The notes under the pieces: generated by a model
What the model was told of the DNA's origin: nothing
Seen by the model: only the letters and a program-made list of their open reading frames with translations
The model's database searches: none
NCBI GenBank assembly: GCA_014190675.1
Contig: BJGT01000026.1
Span: forward strand, 1 to 33,198
DNA length: 33,198 bases
Direction: 5' to 3'
Origin: Comamonadaceae bacterium
GTDB lineage: Bacteria; Pseudomonadota; Gammaproteobacteria; Burkholderiales; Burkholderiaceae_C
Translations under genes and position numbers: made by a program
Shown here: piece by piece, positions 1 through 7,183 of the stretch
How positions within the stretch are numbered: the first letter of the stretch is position 1
Layout of the letters: every line of letters starts with the position of its first letter

Positions 1-1
1 C

Positions 2-2809
2 ACGCCTACAGCTGTGAGCGACACGTTCACAGGCAGCGTCACCGTCACTGCTGGCGGCTACACAGACGCGGCCGGCAACGCAGGCTTGACTGCAGTTCGC
101 AGCTTCACTGGCGACACTTCAATCGCAACACCCACTTTGGCCCTTGTAACAGACAGCGGCGTCAGCACCGACAAAATCACCAACGTTGGAACTGTCTCGG
201 TCTCCAATTTGGAGACCGGCGGCACCTACTCGTACTCGACAGATGCTGGCGTCACATTTACCACCTTCACTGGCAGCACATTCACACTGAGCGGTGACGG
301 AAGTAAGAGCGTCTTGGTCAAGCAAGTCGATGCGGCTGGCAACAGCGCAACATCTACTTCGCTGGTCTTCTCATTGGACTCGCTGGCCCCCACCATCGCC
401 ATTACCTCTGAACAAACCGCAGTGGCATCTGGCGGCACGTCCCTGATTACCTTTACCGCCTCTGAAGTGCCGGCAACCGCTTTGACCGCTTCTAACTTCA
501 CCGTTACGGGTGGCGCACTGAGTGGTTTTGCAGTCTCCTCTTCTAACTCCAAAGTCTATACGGCCACCTTCACGGCCGATGGCACCAGCGCGATTTCAAT
601 CTCTTCAGCCGCCGCTGCCTTCACAGACGTAACGGGCAACGCAAGTGCAGCAGGCACCACGCCATCGATTGGGCTGACCTATTCTGTGATTGCATCAGAC
701 GCTTATGCCTCAGGCGCCACAGTTTATTTGGACGTCAATGCCGACGGCGCGTACGCTGCCGGCACTGACATATTGGCTAAGGAAAGCAGCACCTCCGGAA
801 CGTACACGTTCACAGTGCCCACGGGCCAATCAACCAGCGGCGCCAAGATCGTGACGTCAGGCGGCTACGACACGGTCTCTGACGGTGCAGTCGGCACAAT
901 GACCGCCAGTTTTGGCCAGACTGTGGTCTCTGCCATATCAACACTCTATGACGCAGCCACAACCACAGCGGCTAAAACTGCCGTGTTGACCAGCTACGGC
1001 TTGACCGCTTACAGCGATACAGACCCGTATGCTGCTCTCAGCAGCAACTCGGCTACTACGGCAGCAACTGCGCAGCAGACATTGGTTAAAAACCAAGTTG
1101 CGCTGGCAGTAACCACGAACATCAACAAAATCGTCCCCTTGTTTTTAACCAAACTCGGTGTGAGCAAAACAGCCCTTCAAGTTGAAAAACAGATCAACAC
1201 GGAAATCGCTGCTTTGACGGTATCAGCGCCCACCACCGCTGCAAATCTCTATTCGACAAACGTAGCAACTGCCGCTTCAGCCATTCAAACAGTGTTTGAC
1301 AAGGTGTTGACGGCCTTGGGTGTGTCCAACGCGGCGCTGTATGCAGCAGCCTCTGGCCAGGCGGCCACAGCCATTGCATCGGTGAGTGCCAACTTGGCGC
1401 AGTTTGCAACCTCAACCACCAACTTGGCCTTGCTCAAGACGGGCGGCAATGCGGCGGTTCAGCAAACCGGCTCAGATGCGTTGGCGTCTGACTTGGTCAC
1501 CTTCATCAACGACTATTTTGCTGCAAGCACAGATGCTGCAAAAACCTTGTTGGTTACCAACTTGGGTTCAACCTACAGCAGCAGCACGATGCCAACGGCT
1601 GGCTCAAGCCTGAATTTGAAGCAAGCCCTAGAGAAATTGGTGAATTTCCGCACTGCCTACATGAAACTCCCTGGCAACACCAACGCCTCTGAGCAAACCA
1701 TCAATACAGCCTTAGGTAACGCTACGCCAATTTCCGGAGCAGTCGGGAACACGGGTTTGCTGTTCGGGCAAGAAATTGCCAACCCCAAGCAGGGCATCAC
1801 GCGCCGCGATGTGGAAGACATTGCCTCAGGCAAGGGCTTGATCATTGGTGATGACATCACGATGGTCTTGTCTGCGAATGACCAAACACCTAATTCGCGA
1901 GCGATCTCATTGCTGAAATACTCACTGTCTAAGTACATGGACTCTGGCCTTGATTTCGTCAAATACCAATCTGACTTCGCCCCTGGCGGCGTGACTCTGA
2001 CGGGCGCCTCCAAGACGGCCATTACGGCTGTGACTGCTGCGCCATCAGACGATGGCAAGGTGATAGAAGTGAACATTGGCGGGTTTGGCAACTTGTCGGG
2101 TGACAACGATTTGGGCACGGTCGCAGCACCTGGTGCCGTGGGTCCGAAGACCAAGAAAATTCCAGTTTTTGACGACAAGCTCAAAGTGACCGTGATGGTG
2201 GGCGAAACCGATGACAACGCCGATAAGGTCGACGACAACAGCATCAGTATCAAGCCTAGTGTGATGAACCTCGAAGATGCGAAAATTGACGTGGTTGACA
2301 CTCAGGCTGAAGGCAGCGGGTCAGCAATTGCATACAAGGTGCTCCTGAACTTGGGTAAGTACGACGCGATGTACAACAAGGCATTGACCAGCAATGCTTC
2401 GACAGTGACGCATGGCCTGACGTTTGGCACCAACCTGAATGTGACCTTGCAAATCACCGATGACATGGCGCCTACAGGTGGCACGTGGGGTACGTTGACA
2501 GATGTGCAGACAAAGAACTTGGTCAAGTTTTTAAACACCCTGGATGCCAGCGGGGTTGACAATGTCTCGATCAACAGTGCAGTTCAAACCAGCATCAATA
2601 CCTCGTTGACTAAATACAGTCTAGAGGCATTGAGCTTGCAGCTCAATGCCGCTCACCAAACAGGTTATCCCACCGGCTATACGGCTGGGACGAAAGCCGT
2701 GACACTGCTCGGATCTGATGACTCCACCCTTGGTTCGGGCTCGGGTTCGGGCTCTGGTTCAGGTTCAGGTTCAGGTTCAGGTTCAGGTTCAGGTTCAGGT
2801 TCGAGCTAA
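2..2809 (+). CDS. Large repetitive surface/adhesin-like protein, C-terminal part (5' end outside window)
   Basis: The reading frame is open from the first bases, so this is the last 935 or so residues of a longer protein; the GTG at 14 is merely the first possible start codon inside the window. The first ~220 residues look like bacterial Ig-like modules rich in Ser, Thr, Ala and Gly, with recurring DAAGN-type turns typical of large secreted adhesins. A segment near residue 240 (YLDVNADGAYAAGTD) resembles an Asp-rich calcium-binding loop. An Ala-rich helical stretch (about 340-500) and a beta-rich, Asp-rich stretch (about 620-900) follow. The chain ends in a run of twelve Gly-Ser pairs. No membrane anchor, sortase motif or autotransporter barrel is seen. 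Base composition looks less GC-rich than the genes downstream. A surface or secreted role is inferred; the exact family is unknown. Confidence 0.75.
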   Translation, partial: TPTAVSDTFTGSVTVTAGGYTDAAGNAGLTAVRSFTGDTSIATPTLALVTDSGVSTDKITNVGTVSVSNLETGGTYSYSTDAGVTFTTFTGSTFTLSGDGSKSVLVKQVDAAGNSATSTSLVFSLDSLAPTIAITSEQTAVASGGTSLITFTASEVPATALTASNFTVTGGALSGFAVSSSNSKVYTATFTADGTSAISISSAAAAFTDVTGNASAAGTTPSIGLTYSVIASDAYASGATVYLDVNADGAYAAGTDILAKESSTSGTYTFTVPTGQSTSGAKIVTSGGYDTVSDGAVGTMTASFGQTVVSAISTLYDAATTTAAKTAVLTSYGLTAYSDTDPYAALSSNSATTAATAQQTLVKNQVALAVTTNINKIVPLFLTKLGVSKTALQVEKQINTEIAALTVSAPTTAANLYSTNVATAASAIQTVFDKVLTALGVSNAALYAAASGQAATAIASVSANLAQFATSTTNLALLKTGGNAAVQQTGSDALASDLVTFINDYFAASTDAAKTLLVTNLGSTYSSSTMPTAGSSLNLKQALEKLVNFRTAYMKLPGNTNASEQTINTALGNATPISGAVGNTGLLFGQEIANPKQGITRRDVEDIASGKGLIIGDDITMVLSANDQTPNSRAISLLKYSLSKYMDSGLDFVKYQSDFAPGGVTLTGASKTAITAVTAAPSDDGKVIEVNIGGFGNLSGDNDLGTVAAPGAVGPKTKKIPVFDDKLKVTVMVGETDDNADKVDDNSISIKPSVMNLEDAKIDVVDTQAEGSGSAIAYKVLLNLGKYDAMYNKALTSNASTVTHGLTFGTNLNVTLQITDDMAPTGGTWGTLTDVQTKNLVKFLNTLDASGVDNVSINSAVQTSINTSLTKYSLEALSLQLNAAHQTGYPTGYTAGTKAVTLLGSDDSTLGSGSGSGSGSGSGSGSGSGSGSGSS
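2732..2803 (+). repeat. Hexanucleotide tandem repeat encoding Gly-Ser
   Basis: Twelve consecutive 6-base units stand just before the stop codon of the surface-protein gene. The first four vary (ggttcg, ggctcg, ggttcg, ggctct), the next seven are identical ggttca, and the last is ggttcg. All encode Gly-Ser. Because the unit is a multiple of three, copy-number change would alter tail length without shifting frame. Confidence 0.95.
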
Positions 2810-2829
2810 TCCGCCTTTGGATTGGGTTC

Positions 2830-2863
2830 AAGGTCAATGACCCTGTCGGGGTTCGTTGACCTT
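2830..2863 (+). terminator. Hairpin after the surface-protein gene, possible terminator without a T-tract
   Basis: The arms 2830-2843 and 2849-2863 are complementary except for a mismatch and a small bulge, around a loop of about five bases (tgtcg). The hairpin begins 20 bases after the stop codon. It is followed by gcccccg rather than a run of T, so it may be a processing or stability hairpin, or the edge of the degraded insertion sequence. Confidence 0.45.
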
Positions 2864-2887
2864 GCCCCCGAAAACGTACTGCTTAGC

Positions 2888-3269
2888 TTACCTGAGTTTT
2901 TCGTAGGCTTGCGCCATGCTCTTTTGCCACCCGTTAGCCAACTTCTCGATGGTTGAGCCGGGTTTGGCTGCATGCCATTGCACTGTCTCTTCGTTGGCAT
3001 TTAACGCCCCCTTAATTTCTTCTCGCTTTTCCGCGCCAACATAACGGGCGTCGGCACATAGCTCAGGACTAGGCTCATGAAGTTGCGCAATGCTTGGGAG
3101 TTGTAGACCGCTTCATCCACCGCTTCATCTGCCAGGCCATACCACTGCTGCAAAAAGTACATGCACAGCCTGCGATCCGAGCCGAACGGTGAACGTCCGC
3201 GCTTTCCACTCATGGGGTAATGGGGTTCGGCTTGGCAAAACTGACTTGGGTCGGCGTCGTCGTATTCAC
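2888..3269 (-). pseudogene. Degraded IS5-family transposase
   Basis: Three transposase-like pieces lie in order on the minus strand but in three different frames. A start-like piece, VNTTTPTQVSFAK, begins at a GTG at 3269. A middle piece has EPHYPMSGKRGRSPFG and then YFLQQWYGLADEAVDEAVY, the conserved N-terminal region of IS5-type transposases. A third piece, ARYVGAEKREE then WHAAKPGS, ends at a stop at 2888-2890 and resembles the C-terminal part. The central DDE catalytic region is missing between pieces two and three, so the element cannot be active. No convincing terminal inverted repeats or target duplication were found. It lies between the surface-protein gene and the tRNA. Confidence 0.75.
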
Positions 3270-3373
3270 GTCGGTTAGGTGTTGTAGCGGCTACCTACCG
3301 ATAACGTTTGAGCCCTGCGCGGGTTGGCAAATTTGTCGAATAAATCTGCGTTTCCCGTATTGCTTCGTGTAAC

Positions 3374-3450
3374 TGGTGGCGCTTCACGGATTCGAACCGC
3401 GGACCTGTGGATTATGATTCCATCGCTCTAACCGACTGAGCTAAAGCGCC
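3374..3450 (-). tRNA. tRNA with CAT anticodon, probably elongator tRNA-Met
   Basis: The minus strand folds into a full 77-base cloverleaf. It has a seven-pair acceptor stem (ggcgctt with aagcgcc), a D arm with GCTC/GAGC, the anticodon loop atcataa with CAT at its centre, a five-pair T stem with loop ttcgaat, and an encoded CCA end. The anticodon stem has an A.C mismatch at the 27-43 pair. CAT can belong to initiator Met, elongator Met or tRNA-Ile2. The G1-C72 pair argues against initiator, and the anticodon-arm sequence looks more like elongator Met, but Ile2 is not excluded. Confidence 0.9.
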
Positions 3451-3641
3451 ATTGCTTGGGCGCTGTCTGAAGCGCTTTTGCGAGCGTGAGTATAGCTTGG
3501 CGGTGTCTGGTTTTCTGAGTGTTTCCCGGAGCTGTTTGCGCTAACTTTGCTCGGGTTCTTGGCTGGCTGCTGACTGCGTTCTGCGCTGGGGCTGCGGCTG
3601 TGTTTGCTCGGGCTGGCGCCAGGCTGTCTGGCCTGCGCGGC
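3451..3641. promoter_or_regulatory. Gap between tRNA and patatin gene, with a possible tRNA promoter
   Basis: No gene is seen here. On the minus strand a TATACT hexamer (3489-3494) lies about 39 bases before the tRNA 5' end and could be its -10 box, but no good -35 box is visible. No clear terminator for the patatin operon was found in this stretch either. Confidence 0.35.
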
Positions 3642-5630
3642 TTACAGCGGTGCACGCAGGCGCAGCTCGGCTTGCGGGCGGGGCTTGGCGGGTTGCTGCA
3701 CCGCCGGCCCTTGCGGGTTCAGCTTGTCCTCCAGGTTCTCGAGTGCCGCCTGTGCTTGGGCCAGGGCCTGGGATTGCACTGGTGTCAGTCGGCCCTGGGT
3801 GTGGGCTTGGGTTCGCATGTCGGCCAGGGGCTGGCCATGCACAGTCTGTGTGGCCGACCGCCCGAACCCGACTACTTTGGCTTGCAGGGCATTGACAAAG
3901 CTCGTGAAGCGCAGCCAGCGGTGTGCATGCCAGTGCAGGGACGGCTCGCTGGCAAGCACACAGCCCGTCCCGGGCTGAACTAAAAACTGATCCACCAGCA
4001 ACTGCCCGGCCGCCTGGCCTTTGGCGGCCAGTTGCAAGATGTCTGTTGTTGAGAGGTTCAGGTTGAGCCCGCCCTTGTGTTGCTGAGGGTCAAGGTAGAT
4101 GTTCACCACCCGCTCGCGCACGCCGGGCAGACGCACGCTGGCGTTGTCGTTCCACTTGCGGGCGGTGGTCAGAATCTGGTTTAAAAAATCAAACAAGTTG
4201 GTCCAGTCCGGCGCAGTGGGCCCAGGCGGCGTGGGCGGGTGCGGCTGTTCGGGCAGGTCTTGCCAGGCCGGGACAATCCACAGGTCTGGGCCGCTGGGCC
4301 ATTTTTGGTCCACCAGGCTGATGCCAAAAGTGGGCCAGCGGGGCAGCAGGGCGTCAAACAGGTGAATCGGAAAATTCGCGCATATTCCCCCGTCCGAGAA
4401 CCAGCAGCGGTAAGGGGCGCCACCCTCAGCTATTGACCAAAGCGGCACAGCCTTGAACAACACAGGAAAGCTCAGGCTCAGCCGCGCCGCCACCAGCACC
4501 GGCAACTCGCCTTGGGGCAGGGCGCGCAGGCCCCACTCGGGGTGGCTGATCTGCAGCGGCGAGCACAGGCACAGGTGATGCAGGATCTCCGGCGGAAAGT
4601 AGGTGGCGAACTCTTGCTCACGAAAAAACAACGCGCCTGAGTCTTGGCTCAGCGGAAAGCCGCAGGCCCGGCCATGGGTGAGGTTGGTGCTCATCATTTG
4701 CAGGTCGATTGACTTGGGCCTTTCTTGCAGGCCGCTGCCTTGGGGGCGCGGGTCGGGCCCGCCCGGGGCCCGCCACAGATCGCGAAAAGTGAGCGGCTGG
4801 CTTAAAGGTCGGCCCGAGGCTGCTTGTATGCCTTGGTGCAGCCAGTCGGTGAAGCCCTCTGGCCCGCCGGGCTGGCCCAAACCGGTGCACAGGCCCATGC
4901 CCTGGCCGCCCAGGTGCTCGCGCAGGTCTCGCGCCAGTCGAATGGAAGTGGCGCCCAGCAGCAGCAGGGGCAGTACCAGACACAGCAACAGGCTGGCACC
5001 CAGCAGCGCCAGAGCCGAGGAAGCAGGCCATGCCAAGCTGCTTGGCAAGTTCATCCAGGCCCAGGCTGACAGGGCCGCCTGCAGCAAGGGCAGCAGGCCA
5101 GCCGCGGCCAAGCCCGCCAGGCTGGCCAGAACGCCCACTGCACCCAGGGCACTAAGCCCGATGGCCAGGGGCAAACAAAGGCCTGGCCAGGGCAGGTAAT
5201 TGGCGGCCAGCGGGCCGCCTATACCCCGCCAGCCGGGTGCGCCGCTGGCAGCTGCGATCAGCAGTTCCAGCAGGGCTTGCGCGCCGGCGACCGGCTGGAA
5301 CAGCGAGCGCAGCCTGGTGCCGCCGCTGCTGTGCGCCTTTGCCAGTTCCTGCGGGACTTCGAGCAGCACCTGGTTAAAACCTTTGAGCGAGCCATAGCGG
5401 CGGCTGTATTCGCTGGCGGCTGTCAGGGCCGCAGCCACGGCGCCCACTGAGGTGCCGCCTATGCTTTGAAAACGGTATTGGCGCGCGAGCTCCAGGATGG
5501 CCCAGGGGTAGACCACGCCGTCTGTAACGCCGCCTTTCATCACCAGATCGCAGAAGCGCCCGGGTGGCGGCTGATCGTCTGCGGCAAGCGGCACAGGGCC
5601 GACGCGTGGCGCAGCGCTTGGCGCGCTCAT
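3642..5630 (-). CDS. Patatin-like phospholipase with internal membrane segments
   Basis: The 662-residue protein is probably a membrane-bound lipid acyl hydrolase. The patatin signature is split. The oxyanion-hole segment MKGGVTDGVVYP is at residues 31-42. The nucleophile elbow GGTSVGA has Ser61. The catalytic Asp is D413 in FSDGGICANFP, completing the Ser-Asp dyad. Two strongly hydrophobic stretches (about 150-185 and 203-227) lie between the two halves and should form membrane segments. The C-terminal ~200 residues are not recognised. It is the last gene of the four-gene operon and starts 20 bases after the DyP stop. Release of fatty acids or lysolipids from membrane phospholipid is the expected activity; the true substrate is unknown. 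Confidence 0.88.
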   Translation of the reverse strand: MSAPSAAPRVGPVPLAADDQPPPGRFCDLVMKGGVTDGVVYPWAILELARQYRFQSIGGTSVGAVAAALTAASEYSRRYGSLKGFNQVLLEVPQELAKAHSSGGTRLRSLFQPVAGAQALLELLIAAASGAPGWRGIGGPLAANYLPWPGLCLPLAIGLSALGAVGVLASLAGLAAAGLLPLLQAALSAWAWMNLPSSLAWPASSALALLGASLLLCLVLPLLLLGATSIRLARDLREHLGGQGMGLCTGLGQPGGPEGFTDWLHQGIQAASGRPLSQPLTFRDLWRAPGGPDPRPQGSGLQERPKSIDLQMMSTNLTHGRACGFPLSQDSGALFFREQEFATYFPPEILHHLCLCSPLQISHPEWGLRALPQGELPVLVAARLSLSFPVLFKAVPLWSIAEGGAPYRCWFSDGGICANFPIHLFDALLPRWPTFGISLVDQKWPSGPDLWIVPAWQDLPEQPHPPTPPGPTAPDWTNLFDFLNQILTTARKWNDNASVRLPGVRERVVNIYLDPQQHKGGLNLNLSTTDILQLAAKGQAAGQLLVDQFLVQPGTGCVLASEPSLHWHAHRWLRFTSFVNALQAKVVGFGRSATQTVHGQPLADMRTQAHTQGRLTPVQSQALAQAQAALENLEDKLNPQGPAVQQPAKPRPQAELRLRAPL

Positions 5631-5650
5631 GGCCTGTGGTCAGCCATGTT

Positions 5651-7183
5651 TCATGGCCCCGTGGCGGCTGGGGCCTGGTTTGGTGCAGGCTGGGCCAGTT
5701 GTGCAATGGCCGACAGCCCTGGAAACCAGGCATACAGGGTGCCTTTGGTTTTCACAAAGGGCAGCAGACCGCGCAGCTGCAAAGCGCTGTCCTGGCCCAT
5801 GGGTATGTGGTAGGTGTGGTGGTCTGGCAGGTTGTTGCCAATGAGTGGGTCACGGGCGTTGCCGCGATTGTCGGGGCCCATCGGGGTGTCGTTGGCCCAC
5901 TGGCCGAGCAGGTGCTCAAACTGCTGTTCCAGGTTGGCGCAGAAAAACAGGCCAAGCAGGCCCCGCTCGGGCGCTGGCAGGTCTGTGGCGGTGCTGGCTG
6001 GCGCGCAATAGCTGCCTTCAAAGCGCGGCCCATAGGGCATGCCGCGGCGCAAAATTGGCCGACGCCGAAAGGGCACCACCGGGTCGTCCCGCGGGTTCAT
6101 ACGACGGATATGGGCACCAAACGGGCAGCCCAGGCCGGCCTGGTCTTGCGAATAGTCAAAGTGTTCCCGGGCTACCGCTGCGCCGGGCTGGGCGCCCAGT
6201 GCATCGGCTGGCTGCACCACCTGACCGTCGGCCCAGCGCCCGACCAGTTTGGCCCGCACAAACGCCTGCGCCTGCGCCAGCGAAAAGCGGCCCTGGATGG
6301 CCTGCGCCTGGCGCTGTACAAACTCGCCAAAGGCAGACTCGTCCTGCGCTATTTTGCGAAAGGCGGCAAAGCTGCTGTCCTTGAAAAATGCCGCCAGCTC
6401 GGCAGATTGTTGGGCGATTGGCAGCCCGCTGGCAGCCGGGCGCTCGGCCGCCAGCCGCCAGGGGTTGACCCCTGCATTGTCTTGGTAGCCGAGCACGAAT
6501 TCGCCGAGGCGGTGGGTGTTGCGGCTGTTGTCGGGCCGCTCGGCTGAGCCTGGCGGCTCGGGCAGGATGACAGGCTGCGACAGGCCATCAAGCAAATTAA
6601 AGTGCAGGCGCCGTTGCTGAGGGTCTGTGCCAAGGTGTGCGCCGTCATGGGCCGCCCAGTGGCCATGCCAGCCAGTGCTGCCACGCAGGTTGGCCAGCTG
6701 TTGTTGGGCCTGCTCAAGCTGCGCTGCGCTGCTGGCATGCAGCACCAGCAGCAGGTCAGCTTTTGCCGGCTGAAAACTCGCCTCCCACAAAGCGGGCTGG
6801 CTGTCGCCGGTATCGCCGAGACAGGTCTGGGCCCGGCCATGGGCGCCCTGCACAAACGCGGGCGCCTTGGCGCGCAGCAGGTCGAGCTTGCGCGCATCCA
6901 GCCCCAGCCCGAGCAGTCCACTAAAGGTGATGCCCAGGCTCAGCGGGCAGCGTCCATCGGCAAAGCGCTGTGCCAGCCGTTCCGGCCCGCCCGGGCCGCT
7001 CCAGTCCTCGTGGGCCGGAACCAGCCAGCCGTCCTGGGCCAGCGCGGCCAAGAACTGCTTGGCCTGGACAGGCTCGCGCAGGGTCAGCATCAGGTGGCGG
7101 CTGTGCTCAAAGCGAAAGCCGCTGGTGATCAGTTTCTGGATATTGGCCCGCGCCCCGGCGCTTTGGCCGGTGCTGGTGCTCAT
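5651..7183 (-). CDS. DyP-type haem peroxidase
   Basis: The 510-residue protein belongs to the longer dye-decolourising peroxidases, which use hydrogen peroxide or organic peroxides to oxidise a wide range of substrates. The GXXDG-like motif appears as NLLDG with Asp199 (its first Gly is replaced). The proximal haem ligand is His358 in GAHIRRMNPR. The distal Arg lies in the RRGMPYG segment (R379/R380). The C-terminal block GLLGLFFCANLEQQFEHL is also typical. No Sec or Tat signal is seen, so a cytoplasmic location is expected. Its ATG overlaps the P450 stop by four bases (ATGA), which points to translational coupling. The physiological substrate cannot be read from sequence; placement beside a P450 and a lipase suggests a lipid or lipid hydroperoxide. 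Confidence 0.93.
   Translation of the reverse strand: MSTSTGQSAGARANIQKLITSGFRFEHSRHLMLTLREPVQAKQFLAALAQDGWLVPAHEDWSGPGGPERLAQRFADGRCPLSLGITFSGLLGLGLDARKLDLLRAKAPAFVQGAHGRAQTCLGDTGDSQPALWEASFQPAKADLLLVLHASSAAQLEQAQQQLANLRGSTGWHGHWAAHDGAHLGTDPQQRRLHFNLLDGLSQPVILPEPPGSAERPDNSRNTHRLGEFVLGYQDNAGVNPWRLAAERPAASGLPIAQQSAELAAFFKDSSFAAFRKIAQDESAFGEFVQRQAQAIQGRFSLAQAQAFVRAKLVGRWADGQVVQPADALGAQPGAAVAREHFDYSQDQAGLGCPFGAHIRRMNPRDDPVVPFRRRPILRRGMPYGPRFEGSYCAPASTATDLPAPERGLLGLFFCANLEQQFEHLLGQWANDTPMGPDNRGNARDPLIGNNLPDHHTYHIPMGQDSALQLRGLLPFVKTKGTLYAWFPGLSAIAQLAQPAPNQAPAATGP

Noticed and set aside
3274-3307. Integron attC-like sequence (GTTAGGT and a partly complementary CCTACC/ATAAC stretch)
   Set aside because: Only one core site fits the consensus. 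The partner does not match, and no cassette or integrase is nearby.
2810-3373. Terminal inverted repeats of the IS5-type element
   Set aside because: Similar short strings (accc...cagggtca) occur at both sides but not in convincing inverted orientation, and no target duplication is visible.
5564-6547. Plus-strand frame of 327 codons over the DyP gene
   Set aside because: DyP haem-ligand and Arg motifs are clear on the other strand and no family pattern is seen here.
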